This document shows, piece by piece, positions 1 to 49,144 of a DNA stretch of 64,000 nucleotides. Position 1 is the stretch's first letter. Every line of letters starts with the position of its first letter. The notes below the pieces were generated by a model. It was not told where the DNA came from and did not search any database. It was given only the letters and a program-made list of their open reading frames with translations. The stretch covers positions 73,101,068-73,165,067 of the forward strand of contig NC_134951.1 of assembly GCF_965638725.1 (NCBI RefSeq). The letters are read 5' to 3'. This DNA comes from Aptenodytes patagonicus (taxonomy: Eukaryota; Chordata; Aves; Sphenisciformes; Spheniscidae). The translations under genes were made by a program, and so were the position numbers.

Positions 1-2682
1 AAAACTGAATCCAAATCCTGCTGGTGAGGCATTTTATGAATTTTGTGGTAGATTCATTTAAATATAGGTTTTCTATTGGTTTAAGGTATTTTTTTTCAGT
101 TTTACTGAAAACTGTTTGTTTATTTCATAAAATATCTGTCTGACTCCAAACACTGGTGCTTTAGAGAAAGAGGTTGCTTTTGTTTGTTCATAAATCAACA
201 AAATTTGGGAAGGCAATTTTGTGAATAACACTGGATTTCATTGCTGGGATTAGAGGTTTCTCTTGTGCAGAACAGAACAGATGTTTTTTATAAGATGATG
301 CTGGGCTTCTGAACAGCACTAAAAACATTTAAAAGTTGCTGAATTCCAGATTTAGGATCAATCTGTTGAAAATTTACTTCAGCTTTCAGGAATACTGGGA
401 AAGAAAACCAGAAATGTATCTTAATTCAGGAAATCTCACTCAGCAATGATTTTATTACAGATTTATCATTGATTTTATCCAGGCAAACTAGACGCAGTGG
501 TGGCTGGGGAAACTGCCCTTCCTTCCCCCGTTAATTTCCCAACTCCTCCCACAAAATATGAAGAGATGGGGATCCATCACCCCTGTCAACTTGCAGCAGG
601 ATACCATCATTGCTGCTGAATAATAAATGCACATTTGTAAGTTCTTTTTGCTACCCCGAACTCTTACTAGGTAATCAGTGTTTTCCTTAGTCTGTATATA
701 AAGTGGACCCTAACAGATGATTTACATAATATGGATATTAACCCTTTCTTGACAGATGAGCCATAGACCATGTTATTTTGTGTTAGGCCATCAGTAAGGT
801 TAGTGGAAAGATCTACTTCTTCCTCGGTTGTTTACGGAGAGCCACATCCTGTCTCAGTATTGCTGCTCTTGTTGTACAACTTTATGTTGGTTAAAGATGA
901 AATGACCCCACTGTAGTATCATGGCAAAGATGTGACGTTGCCCCACTACATAGTTTTTGTGCAAGGAGAGCTGATTCCTATTTGTTTTTCTTAATATCAC
1001 TTTGGGTAGCTCTAAAGGAAAGTAATTAGTGTGACTGCATGACCCATTGATTCACTGAGGCCATATATTGTTTCCACGTGTCCTAAATAGGGCGTTGCTT
1101 TCTTTGGAATGAAGACACAAAAGGTGGCCCATATAGGATGGGGAAATAGCGGAGCCTCCAATAGAGCCGCTGTGTTTTCTCATTGCTTTTCTTTGTCTGT
1201 TGTCATGGAGAATATTCTGAGAGAGAGAGAGGCAGTGGTAGAATTTAAAAGAAAAAAAAAGGAAAGAAAAAAAAAGGAAAAAATAATACGTGATGATTAA
1301 GCAGGAGTCTGGGATTATTCATTCCTGGTGAAGCCTCCCACAAATGAGTTGTTCAGGTCATCTCAAATAGGCACCAGATAAGTGCACAACTGCAGTATGC
1401 GGTTCTGCACTCTGTGATACATGCTACAAAGATCACTGGTTAGAGAAAGTTCTAGCACTTGTAAATACTCGTGGCAGTGGTCTCTTCTATTACTGTTTCC
1501 AGATGGTGTAGCTTTACTCCCCTTTAATTCGCCTGTGAGAAAAAGCCATCAAATCCTTCAAGAATGATATGAAATGGGGTTTTGTTTTCCTGAAAAGCCG
1601 GCTGGCTAGGCATAGGGGCTGCATTAGGGATGTTCACAGCGTAGCTCTGCAGCGGATCAGGTAGCTACCGGCTTTGCATAGCAACGTTGTGGCCAAGCAT
1701 ATTAAATCATACGTCACCTTATTCAGCATTTGTCATCTGGAGGCTTCAAAACCTTCCTAAAAATAGAAAAAGGTGAATGCTTTTGTTCCCATGCTCGAGA
1801 TGGAAAGGTTGAGGCAAAGAGAAGTCAAGTGCTTTGTCCACAATCGCACAACCAACCAGCCTGTCTGGGGAGAATTTACTCCAAAAACCAGACTTTACCT
1901 TTCTAATGACCTCTTTCTTGGTCCGTGGTCTTCTGTTTTAGTTTCATTTTCTATGTGTTTGTGTGGGATGAAATATATAGACTGCAAATGAGTAAATATA
2001 AATCAATTGTGTTATTTTTGCAGTGACTAAAACTCTCATATATGTCATGGCAAACTTCTGGCATATTTATGTTTTATGGTTTGAATAATCTGCCAGGTTT
2101 GTGTGTGTGTGTGTTTGTTTTAAGAAAAATATTATGAAACTCTTACATAGGGGGAAATACATTCTCTGCACTAAATAAAAAAAAGAGAGGAGTGGAAAAT
2201 CCAATATTTTTTCTTTTTTTCAGGATTGCTTAGAATGAACTAAAGGACAATCAAACACCTGGCATGTATTTTTAATCTCCCCACGTTTGTAAATCTCCCT
2301 CGTGGAGCGTAACGAAGCATTAAAATGCTGGAGTTCTAACTTCTATTTTTTAACTTCTGAACACAGAATACAATTCAGGCAAACACATAGCAAAGTGGAA
2401 GCTGCCCGTGGGTGTGAAACAGGAAGCGCTAGTAGATAGACACATGTATAATAGAGTTACGTTTGCTCTTGCTTAACTAGATATACATCAATTTTAATTA
2501 ACACGCTTTATGCTTCAGCTACTAACGTCCCTTCAGCAGTGAGTGGGTTATGCGTTTCCACCCTGCATATACCACCAGCATCACCACCACGTCCTTCTCT
2601 AGCTTCCCCCTCCCCTTTCTACACAAATGTTGCAACACAATCTGAAATTTCCTCTTTTCTTTCCTTCCTGCATTTCTTGCAG
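1..2682. other. 5' intronic/upstream non-coding DNA
   Basis: There is no convincing coding exon or recognisable transposon here. The stretch is AT-rich with short simple tracts: an A-rich purine run near 1246-1282 and a (GT)n run near 2099-2115. The last 30 bases before 2683 are a strong polypyrimidine tract ending in CAG, so this is intron (or upstream) sequence leading into the first visible IPCEF1 exon. The preceding exon, which should supply the N-terminal residues of the longer isoform or the junction from CNKSR3 in a readthrough, was looked for and not found in the window. Confidence 0.6.
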
Positions 2683-39638
<36,956 letters not shown>

Positions 39639-40545
39639 GGCCATGGTTCGATGGTTCATTGCACGATTTTTCCCCACAGGTCTTCACGTACAGGCACTTT
39701 AAACTGCTGCATTTTGAGGTTTGTTTTTTCCAAGTGTTCTTCGAAAGGAAAACAACCCTTTCTCCAAAGCTTTAATTCCTTTTGCAAAATTTATTTCATG
39801 TGACAAGGGCGAATCCCCCAAATTAAAAAAGAATGCCTGAACCTGGGCTGCATACCGAAGAAGACTATTTTATGAAGCAGCAAAGAAATGTTTTTCCATC
39901 TTGGGAGAAGCAAATTAAATATGTCCAACTCCTGGAAGTCACAGAACTGTATAATATGAACTGTATAAATGTGAGATCCTTGGGGTTGTTTTAACCATGT
40001 AACTTACTGTTAAAGAAAGCTACAACAATGCCAACAGAATGTAGTCTACTGTCTACCTTTTTACCCTGTAAGGTAGCCTGATGTATGCATTTTCATCTCT
40101 ACATTCATTCACTTTCACCGCTCTACCAGTTTAAACTGAGACAACTAGAATAGTAATTATGCATGAGTTTATAGTACAGACAGCTGTCAGGCACCCAGTT
40201 TGTGCTCTGCCTGATGTTTTATGAGTTTCAAATTTATTTATGGACTAGACCAAGGTACGGTCTTTCTACATGAAGAGGAGGAGGTCTCTCAATGTTTGCT
40301 AACATGTAATTTACTCTTCAGTGAGGCAGCTAATGCTTCAACAAGTTTCAACTTTTCTTATGGACTTGGCAGAATTCCTTGGAAGATTATTTTCTTCTTT
40401 CTTATTTTTGACAATTGTGAATATATAAGGTACAAGTTCATCCCAGATTCCTACTTAGGAAAGTGATCAAGTTCACAAGACAGAAACTAAACAATTAAAT
40501 TCCTGATGCGGACCTGAAAGTGTAAAACATAGCTGCAAATATTTT

Positions 40546-40599
40546 TGTAAATATATGTCATTTTATGGCTTATATGAATGTGACTATGTACTGTACATA
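40546..40599 (+). promoter_or_regulatory. Paired Pumilio response elements in IPCEF1 3'UTR
   Basis: TGTAAATA at 40546-40553 and TGTACATA at 40592-40599 both match the PUM1/PUM2 consensus UGUANAUA and lie 46 bases apart. An AU-rich element (TTTTATTTATATATTTATA) follows directly. This arrangement suggests post-transcriptional control, though binding is not shown. Confidence 0.55.
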
Positions 40600-43454
40600 T
40601 GTTTTATTTATATATTTATATATGCTGAATTTCCTAATGTAGATAGGCACACATGGACCACACCTACCCAGATGAGAATGCTTACAGGTTGACTTGAAAT
40701 GCCTCTTTGGTTTTTTTTTCCATTATGAATCACAGTAATGACTCTACAACTGAGACTACCCTGGGACATCTGCTGTAACTTTTTCTTCTGTCTTTCTAGC
40801 TTTGAGTTTTAGATGAAGAAAATCTGTACAACTTAGGGCAGGAAAATAAGTTTTCTAGAAAGTTTCAGGATTTCCCTTTGGGCAAAGAAAAATAAGTGTG
40901 TTAAGAGGTTTTGCTGCAGGATCATAACTTTTTGGCTTCATTCTCCTCAGTACAAGGTTTGGGTTTTTTGCCTTCCCATCTTCTGCACGTGTACAACTTT
41001 GCAGATTGCTGACTTTTGAAAAGCAAGAATTAGCCCACCGTTCTGAAATTAATGCCACTACAGGAACTGTGGCAATCTGCACTGTTGGCTATTTCATAAA
41101 GATATTTTGTCATTAGTTTTCAACACGGTTTATCTTTTAAAGCAAAATGCACTATACAGATGCAGCTATATTCACCTGTCTTTATATGTTATATGTTTTT
41201 ATCATAGCTTGACTGAGAAAACAAAAATTAATAGTGTTAGTGGGAACATGTGAAATCTTTTCCATCTGTGTAGTGATAAGTCTGACTGTTGATATTGCAT
41301 TTTTAACATTCAGCAGCTTTCCTTTTAAAATAGACATGAAATCATGTCCCAGTGCATCCAAAAATGGCAGTTAAGGCTGTGCTGACTGTGAGAACTGAGG
41401 AGCAGATGGTAAGCTATAAGAAATGGAAAATAGAAGGAAGAGTGTAGGCTCCTTTGATACAGGCTTTAATGGGAGAGGGTCAGGGGAAATGGGGGCTGGT
41501 TGAATGCAGAAGCAGGGCTGTGCTTGGGATAGCATCACTGCCTCAGGTATAAAAGGGTTTAGGAGTGTGAGGTTAAGGGCTGATACTGGGTCAGGAGTTA
41601 ATAACTGGAGCTAGTATACTGGTGGGGAACAAATGTTAGCTGAGACCTGCAAGTGGGTGACAATGACTAAATGGGGAAGCAGACACAGAACCCAGGTTGG
41701 TTAAAAAGCTGTTGTTTTCAGGAAATTGTCATATAAGCGGTGATTTCATCACTTCACTAATTCTAACTAGAAGTTGATAGAAATTAAGCAAGCTCAATAC
41801 CTGTTGCAATTTGGTATAGAGTAATCACTTCCTAAAAATTGAGCCCATTTTAAAATTTTTTTATCTTTCACCATTCCCAGAAGACCCTCTGGACAGTGGA
41901 CATCTGTGAGTCTCCCGCTCCCGAATGAAATTCTTCAAAGTAGCTACATAGGTGGGAGAGGGATAGCCCCTGAATTTGACATGATGTCAATTAACCACCG
42001 AGCACACACTGACAGTTAGGAGTGTAGGGATTAATCTGCTTGGTCCATCTCAATTTTAGCTACTTGGCGCTAAATAATTGATAAATAATGGAGGTCAAAT
42101 TGAATGTACACTTCAGATTTTCTCTTGCAGATGCAGACCATTCAGTTTCTCATGAAACAAAGCGTGTAAACAACATTTTTCTTCAAAAGCATCTTCACTT
42201 AGATCTTAAAAACAAGCATCAGCTTAAGTGGTCTGTCAAACTGAGCCAGACTAGTCAGTGCCTTGCAGTTCTGAGCAAAGTCCTAGTCAACTCCATTTGC
42301 TGAAGTAGATTTGCACTATGCAAAGGAAAGCGCTATGTGGCCTGCACAAGCTGTGTTGGCTCTTTTCACACTGTGCTTGTATAAGCATATACAAAACAGG
42401 TTTCCCAAATACAGAGACAGACAAATGTCCTTGAACTGCCCAAACTCTACTATTGGTTTTGATGAGATTAGATAGCCTAAAATAGCTTTTAAATTACTCT
42501 CTTTCAGATGGTCAGTAGATACTTATTGTTGAGCTACTGAGTTTTTGAAAACCTGCTGAAGATGGGCTGTATCATCCTCTTTGAAAAGAACAGAAAATTC
42601 TTGAACGGGGGGTTACTTTAATGCAGTTGTTATTTTAACAAATTTCTATGTGTTCAAGAAAACAAATGTATAACTTTTATGCAAGTGCAGTGCTGGGAGT
42701 CTATCTCCATTCTCTTTAGATACTATTTAGACCTGAAACAAATAGAAAGTGTGGGAAATGTGAGGTGAAAATTGTAGTAAAACAGGATTCATTTTCCAGC
42801 ATTGCTAATTAATGTGACAGTTTTGACCTGGTGCTGGATTCATCACAAGGGGCTGCACAGCAACGTGAAAGCCTCAGTCGGAGAAAGAAGTGTTCACAAG
42901 CCAACAGCTACAACTACTGGATATAGCGGGGAGCCACCTTGGCAGGAGAAACTTGGACAACTCTGTGCTCCACTCAGTGGTACTTAGGGTAAACGTTATC
43001 TGTTGGTCTGAATTTGGAAGGCCTGCACTATTGACTCGTAGTGCAGAGAAACTGTGCATCCCTAGTGAATGTCCAAAAATCTTTAACCATCTGCCTCATG
43101 GGACTGGTTTTATGTACTTTTTCAGGAGAAAGTGTGTGTGCATGGATGTGTGCACATGCACACTTATTCCTTTGCCAGTAAAGCCTTTTGGTATTGGTGC
43201 AGTAAATCCAGCTATGCAGATTTTGGAGTAACTACTGACAATATCTAATTTCAGCTGTTTCTGTAGCCTGTCTCTGGTGGCTTTTCTGGAAATTGAATCT
43301 CTCTGTTTTGGTGGTGTAGATCTCACGAGCTACCAGAATGATGTGGGATCACATTTCCATTCCTAAGGTGGAATAATTTTCATGTGGGGACTGTAAATCG
43401 TTTCTGCATCTGGTTCTGATGATTTACTCAATACTGGGTTTCACCTGAAACAGG

Positions 43455-43470
43455 AATAAACAGGAATAAA
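43455..43470 (+). terminator. Candidate polyadenylation signal (tandem AATAAA)
   Basis: Two AATAAA hexamers 10 bases apart in a duplicated CAGGAATAAA unit, followed by GTGCTACAACC and a run of about 13 T as a possible downstream element. It is the best distal candidate for the IPCEF1 mRNA end. Confidence 0.4.
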
Positions 43471-43490
43471 TAATGTGCTACAACCTTTTT

Positions 43491-44097
43491 TTTTTTTCCA
43501 AATAATTTTCTTTTTGGAGGAACCCTTCATATTGAGAGAAAAGGCTGTTTTGGGACAGCCAAGGAGGGAGGAGAAGAAAAGAGGTGGTATTTGATTTAAA
43601 ACTATGTAGAATTTCAGAATTTAAAATTATTTCTAACTAGGAAAAATTATGGGCATGCTGCGTCTATTGTGTGAGACTGTAAGCTTACATGTCTATTACA
43701 GATTTAATATAAAAACTTGTATTTTTTTAACTCTTAAAGTAGCAAGGGAGTCCATGTAAGCATACTTCTATGTGAGGAACTCCATGTACTGTGGTTGAAG
43801 TTAGGGGTTTGAGCTTTTTTTGTTGTTTTGCTTGTTTGGCGGTACAAAAATGACCAATTGCAACGAGGGCCTGGGCCTACTTCATTTATGAGACACATGT
43901 CTTTGTTAATAGGAAACCAAAGTAGTTTTCTTGTAGTAGAGCCCAAGTGGTATTTCTTGTTTTGTGTGGGGCATTTCGAGGCAGCAGACATTTTAAGATG
44001 TCAGTCAGCATTTCCTTGACGGCTTGAAGATTTATCCCATTTTGGTCTGCTTCAAGCTGCCACATTCTTGCATTTTTAAGAACTGGCTTCATTATTA
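43491..44097. other. Intergenic DNA
   Basis: Nothing recognisable beyond AT-rich unique sequence; short frames here are not convincing genes. Confidence 0.6.
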
Positions 44098-44170
44098 GAA
44101 TCTTAGAATCATAGAATCATTAAGGTTGGAAAAGACCTCTAAGGTCACTGAGTCCAACAGTCAACCCCAA
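44098..44170 (-). mobile_element. CR1 LINE 3'-end scrap
   Basis: AGAATCATAGAATCATTAAGG then TTGGAAAAGACCTCTAAGGTC and GTCCAACAGTCAACCCC is the reverse complement of a CR1 3' terminus. Only about 70 bp of the element remain, an extreme 5' truncation. It closely resembles the 3' end of the + strand copy ending at 46255. Confidence 0.85.
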
Positions 44171-44970
44171 AAAATTGAAGTGAAAACAAAAATTGAGGTG
44201 AAAAAAGGAAAAACAGAACAGGAAGCTCTGAGCTAAGATCAGGCTGAAATTCTTGTCTCTGTGCAGAAGAGTAATGGGAGATAAACTTGCCAAAAGCTAG
44301 GCATTTGAACACTGAAAAAAGATTGTCAGGTGTTGAGTAGAGTACTACATTCCTTAAAATTTGCTATGGGAGAAGTTCCAAGACCTGTCTTCTCTGGAAA
44401 AATGAATATTTTTCTAATTTATCTCCTCCTGGTAAAAATGCAAAAGAAGTGGTTTATAAGCTGGCAGAAAGTTAAAAATGAAATATGCATGTAATTCATT
44501 GATAGTTCATCAACCTTGATGTATTACCTTGAAATGATTGACTTTAGAAGACTCTGCCTTTAATGCAGAAAATCCATTTCTTTGGGAAACCATTGTAGCT
44601 ACCATAGTGTCTGAGGCTTATGTACCCCATCTGGCCCACATGAGGTCCATTTTGAGGATGTAGGTGTATGGCATTTCTATAGGGCAAATAGCTTACTTCA
44701 TCCTACCATAGCTTAGGAACCATGTGAACTCTAACATTCCCTGTGTCCTAGATGCCTTAGGACCTACCCAAATTATTCTGACTCTTGAAGTTGCTTATGG
44801 CAGTTTTACCTTCTCCCACCTAAAAATAAAGAAAAGAGGATATGAAAACATGTCTCCCACTCTCATGTGAAGAGAAACTAACACTAGTCTAGCAAAGATT
44901 CAGGTAAGTCACTTCATTTATGAACATTTAGCAAAATAACTAACCTGGTGAAATGCCATATGTGCATACT
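44171..44970. other. Intergenic DNA
   Basis: Unique-looking AT-rich sequence between two CR1 copies; no gene or repeat recognised. Confidence 0.6.
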
Positions 44971-45004
44971 CCTCAGCACTAAAAGCTTTGCACAAGAGCA
45001 CTGC
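44971..45004. repeat. Left arm of 34-bp inverted repeat flanking CR1
   Basis: The reverse complement matches 46256-46289 at 33 of 34 positions. It abuts the 5' end of the CR1 copy. See findings. Confidence 0.9.
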
Positions 45005-45009
45005 TAGCA

Positions 45010-46255
45010 GTGGTCAAGCAGGTCCTGCTTGACCAACCTGATCTCCTTCTATGACCAGGTGACCCGCCTAGTGGATGAGGGAAAGGCTGTGGGTGTGGTC
45101 TACCTGGACTTCAGTAAGGCCTTTGACACTGTCTCCCACAGCTTTCTCCTAGAGAAGCTGGCGGCTCATGGCTTAGACAGGTGTACTCTGCACTGGGTCA
45201 AAAACTGGCTGGATGGCCGGGCCCAGAGAGTTGTGGTGAATGGAGTTACATCCAGTTGGCGGCCGGTCACGAGCGGTGTTCCCCAGGGCTCAGTACTGGG
45301 CCCGGTCTTGTTCAATATCTTTATCCATGATCTGGATGAAGGGATTGAGTGCACCCTCAGTAAGTTTGCAGACGACACCAAGTTGGGTGGGAGTGTTGAT
45401 CTGCTCGAGGGTAGGAAGGCTCTGCAGAGGGACCTGGACAGGCTGGATCGATGGGCCGAGGCCAACTGGATGAGGTTCAGCAAGGCCAAGTGCCAGGTCC
45501 TGCACTTCGGCCACAACAACCCCATGCAGCGCTACAGGCTTGGGGAAGAGTGGCTGGAAAGCTGCCTGTCGGCAAAGGACCTGGGGGTGTTGGTCGACAG
45601 CTGGCTGAACATGAGCCGGCAGTGTGCCCAGGCGGCCAAGAAGGCCAATGGCATCCTGGCCTGTATCAGAAATAGTGTGGCCAGCAGGAGTAGGGAAGTG
45701 ATCGTGCCCCTGTACTCGGCACTGGTGAGGCCGCACCTCGAATACTGTGTTCAGTTTTGGGCCCCTCACTACAAGAAGGATGTCGAGGTGCTGGAGCGTG
45801 TCCAGAGAAGGGCAACGAAGCTGGTGAAGGGTCTGGAGAACAAGTCTTCTGAGGAGAGGCTGAGGGAACTGGGAACTCCAGGTTTAGCCTGGAGAAAAGG
45901 AGGCTGAGGGGAGACCTCATCGCTCTCTACAACTACCTGAAAGGAGGTTGTAGCGAGGTGGGTGTCGGTCTCTTCTCCCAAGAAACAAGTGATAGGATGA
46001 GAGGAAATGGCCTCAACTTGCGCCAGGGGAGGTTTAGCTTGGATGTGAGGAAAAATTTCTGTACTGAAAGAGTGGTTAAACATTGGAACAGGCTGCCCAG
46101 GGAAGTGGTTGAGTCCCCATCCCTGGAGGTATTTAAAAGACGAGTAGATGAGGCACTTAGGGACATAGTTTAGTGGGCATGGTGGTGTTGGGTCGACGGT
46201 TGGACTCGATGATCTTAGAGGTCTTTTCCAACCTTAATGATTCTATGATTCTATT
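45010..46255 (+). mobile_element. CR1 LINE, 5'-truncated, with RT region and intact 3' end
   Basis: The open frame 45029-45907 encodes the CR1 reverse transcriptase palm/thumb: [14 protein letters not shown] near 45101, [21 protein letters not shown] near 45274, the catalytic FADDTKL box near 45369, and [20 protein letters not shown] near 45730. The frame then shifts around 45873, where a few extra bases precede TTTAGCCTGGAGAAAAGG, and the C-terminal region continues in another frame ([34 protein letters not shown]) to the stop at 46171. The 3'UTR ends in ATTCTATGATTCTATT. The endonuclease domain is absent, so the copy is dead. The 5' boundary is uncertain by about 10 bases. Confidence 0.95.
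45029..45907 (+). pseudogene. CR1 reverse transcriptase fragment (frameshifted at 3' end)
   Basis: A 292-codon open stretch of CR1 ORF2 from the DLISFYDQ block to just past the [10 protein letters not shown] block. It lacks the N-terminal endonuclease and first RT motifs and is cut by a frameshift before the conserved C-terminal segment. Its length without stops suggests moderate age. No independent host function is indicated. Confidence 0.9.
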
Positions 46256-46289
46256 GCAGTGCTCTTGTGCAAAGCTTTCAGTGCTGAGG
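46256..46289. repeat. Right arm of 34-bp inverted repeat flanking CR1
   Basis: Begins immediately after the CR1 3' terminus and is the inverted counterpart of 44971-45004, with one mismatch. Confidence 0.9.
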
Positions 46290-48874
46290 ACTGGCCAAAA
46301 GGAGGAATGGGGGTGTCTATTCCATTACCCTCTGTGTAGACAGGGAAAGCCTTGCATAGAGCAGTATTTGCAAGGATATCTGTTAGGTAGGGCAGGGCCT
46401 GCAGCACCATGAAGGTATATGGAATCCCAGTTCGGTATTTTATCTGCTAAGTATTTTTTTTTTTTCACTGGTTTCAAACTCAAAGCACAATGTTTGCACT
46501 CAGCAAACTCAGCGCTGCCTTTTTACTGCTTGTTGCCCACACATGTGACTTGATTTTAATGGAATGATACACACATCTTGCAGAATGAGAGCCTTATGTT
46601 TGCACTTGTCAATTAAACACTGAAATGAGAGAATATTTTCCTCAGCCTTTTTTTTTTACTTTTCACTGCGGATTTTTCAGTTTATTGCTGTATAATGAAA
46701 TAAGGGTTTGCTGGTTCTTTAAACAAGCAATTTCTCCTTGGGACTAATATTACTATTAAGTTGAACAATCTGGAATCAGGAAGAGTCAAATGAATGGTTT
46801 GACTGAAGAATGCCTTCCACTAGTTGGCAATGTAATTTTTGAAACTGTTGTTAAATTAGTTAATTCTCTTTAATTAGTTGCTGTAGCCACTCTTAAGGAA
46901 GGATGGTATCTTCTGTCAGGTGTGGGACATTGTTGGATTTTTTTTTTTAGCTCACAGAGCAGCCTGTTTCAATTAAAAGAGGATTGGGATCTTTGTCAAA
47001 AAAGTTTCGGTTTAGCTGGACAGGTCAGCCAGATAGCAGCACAGTGAAGGTGTGTTTCCTAAGAAATGAGCTTGTCTAAGGGCTCAGCTGCCCTGAAGGA
47101 AGAATGTCCCTGTCCCCCTCTGCTCCCCCAGTCTCCTACATGCTCCCACTGCTTGCCTCAGGCTAATCTGCTCATCATTTGGGGCCTCTGTCAGCTCAAC
47201 GGAGTCAGGCAGCAAGGAACAGACAAAGCAAGCTGGATAGTCATCTAGTGCGATGGTGAATAAAACTTGTTTATGAAGAAGTTCAGTGCCTGCCAGAGCC
47301 CTCACAATGGAGGCAGCTGGATTGCAGAAGCAGAAGGAAGAAGAGCTGCATAAGCGGGAGGGGAGAGGGGGACATCTTTCTTTCAGGAGCAGAGCATTAG
47401 CTTGACTCAGCTTCCCGCAAAGCTACAGCTTCACTTTCACCAAGTGATGATTTCCCTTTTTTCCCCCTGCAACACATGGCTGTGAAGACAACCTGAGGGG
47501 GAACAGTTTTCATGTAGGGTTTACTGTGATCTCAGCCTGTGCTCTTGCTTTCCATGCCTCATGCATGGCCAAACGTTTTGTTTCTGGGCCTGAAAGCCAA
47601 ACTCTACAAAAACCAATGCTATTTTTCCTTAGGATCCTTCCTGGCATGCTTGCTGCAGGGATGCTGGTGCAGGCATAAGAGAGGCAGTGGTTGGGGCTGG
47701 AACACCATATGTGCACCCATTTATGCTAGCTATGAAACCACGCCTCGCTGGCTTGGACCGCCTCTTATTTTGCTCTGGCTTTTGATTTACACCCTCCTGT
47801 GGTAGTACAAAATATAACCGGTTCCAAAGTTTTATAAGAATAGAAATGAGTTGCTCATCATGATTTGGACATTTGTCTTTTGCCTGCTTAAAAAAACCGC
47901 TGGGCTTCACCCGGGCTTCCAGACAGTCCCAGTGAGCTTGGGGTCAGTATGTTCACTGGCAACACAGAGGGCAAAGGTGCCATTCCTGGTATCTGACCCT
48001 ATTTCATCACTTCACATTTTGGAAAGGCTCAGTCATCATTCTTCTAATATTATCATGGGCTGTTTCTTATTGCTGGAAGAAAGTACGTACTGTCAGGGGG
48101 AAAGTTCCTGTATTATCTTCCTGTGCTCAAGAAATGACCTAGTTGTCACCAGGGGATGTTTAAAATTGTCTGACAGAAGCCTTGGTAGTACATGGGATAC
48201 TGTGCATGGTGACAAACTGCTCTGTTACTTCGATGGGGAAACGTGTATCTTTCCTCTTTCCACTTCTGGGCAGAGCCGTGTCAGTCTCGGGCAGACACAC
48301 AAGTTCTTCATGTATTGCCGGTGGGAAAACGCAGCTTCTTGCTAACGGGTCTCAGCAGGCTGTTCTGATGGAGAAAACTGATCCCTTAGCACAGCCTGCT
48401 GGCTGTTAGCAAGACGGCAAGCAAGGGAGAAAATTACAGCTTTATATGTAAGAGGGGAAGTAATAGTGTTACTGCTGTAGGCCTAACCGTCTCAGTCTAC
48501 ATCTGAGCAAGTTTTACAGTGAGGTGACGGCATTTGCTGCAGGTGGAAAAATGGAGACGCTGTCTGGCACACCGGCCCTCTCTAGACCTGAAACAGAAGC
48601 GGTAAACTGAAACCAAGTACAGTCTGAGGATAAAGGTGCTCTGTGAGGAAAAGCAAGTTAACGCCTGAGGGGCCAAGGCAGGTGCTAGGAAAGGAGAGGT
48701 GATAAATCTGGGGCGGAAAGGGATAATTACTGCCTGCGGGAAAATGAGGGGCATGAGATCAGTGGACACCCACAACCTGCCATACAACTGATGTCTTAGA
48801 GGGGATGATTTTTAGTATCTGGTTATTTAACATCCATGAATCTCAGCCAGTAACTTGTTAAAGCTGTTTTGCAG
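46290..48874. other. Intergenic DNA, partly GC-richer
   Basis: There are several short open frames (for example 47851-48345 +, 164 codons) without recognisable domains. No transposon recognised. The GC content from about 47.0 to 49.2 kb seems higher than in the surrounding DNA. Confidence 0.55.
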
Positions 48875-49144
48875 GCCACCCTAAAAGACGAGGCTTGAGA
48901 GGTCTGAGGTTGTTTTGTGGAAAATGCTCTCATGCTGGTGTTAAGGACCATGACATATTTCTGTCTCTCATGAAACATCTGCTCAAGTCTGGTAAAGCCC
49001 AAAAGCCACCATCACGGTGTGGCACAGGAAGACAGCTGAAAATTCAGAGGCATCTCCAATGTCCTCAGCCCTTGCAATGGCAGCCATGTCCTGGTAATCT
49101 ATGGGCCTATCTGTGCTCTTGTGGCCCTGTTGCTGGAGTAGAAG
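48875..49144 (+). other. Exon-like open segment, function unknown
   Basis: A 270-nt segment bounded by a TTTTGCAG acceptor-like site and a GAAG/GTATGT strong donor-like site. One frame is open throughout (phase 1 at both ends), containing LFCGKCSHAGVKDHDIFLSL and later LCSCGPVAGVEG. I do not recognise the product. It could be an lncRNA or coding exon, a relic of an unrecognised repeat, or chance. Confidence 0.25.

Larger units (their letters stand above)
39639..43490 (+). other. IPCEF1: Putative IPCEF1 3'UTR
   Basis: AT-rich sequence without transposons follows the stop codon. It contains two UGUANAUA octamers, an AU-rich tract (about 40604-40624), scattered ATTAAA (39914, 40493), and a tandem AATAAA pair at 43455-43470 followed by a T-rich stretch. 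The 3' end is inferred; an earlier polyadenylation site is possible. Confidence 0.5.

Noticed and set aside
45008..45033. Palindrome TGGTCAAGCAGG/CCTGCTTGACCA at the CR1 5' edge as a fold-back junction
   Set aside because: CR1 elements normally carry a GGCAGGTCCTGC-type sequence here, so most of the palindrome is native to the element.
45166..45769. Long minus-strand frames (119 and 159 codons) inside the CR1
   Set aside because: Antisense shadows of the CR1 reverse transcriptase.
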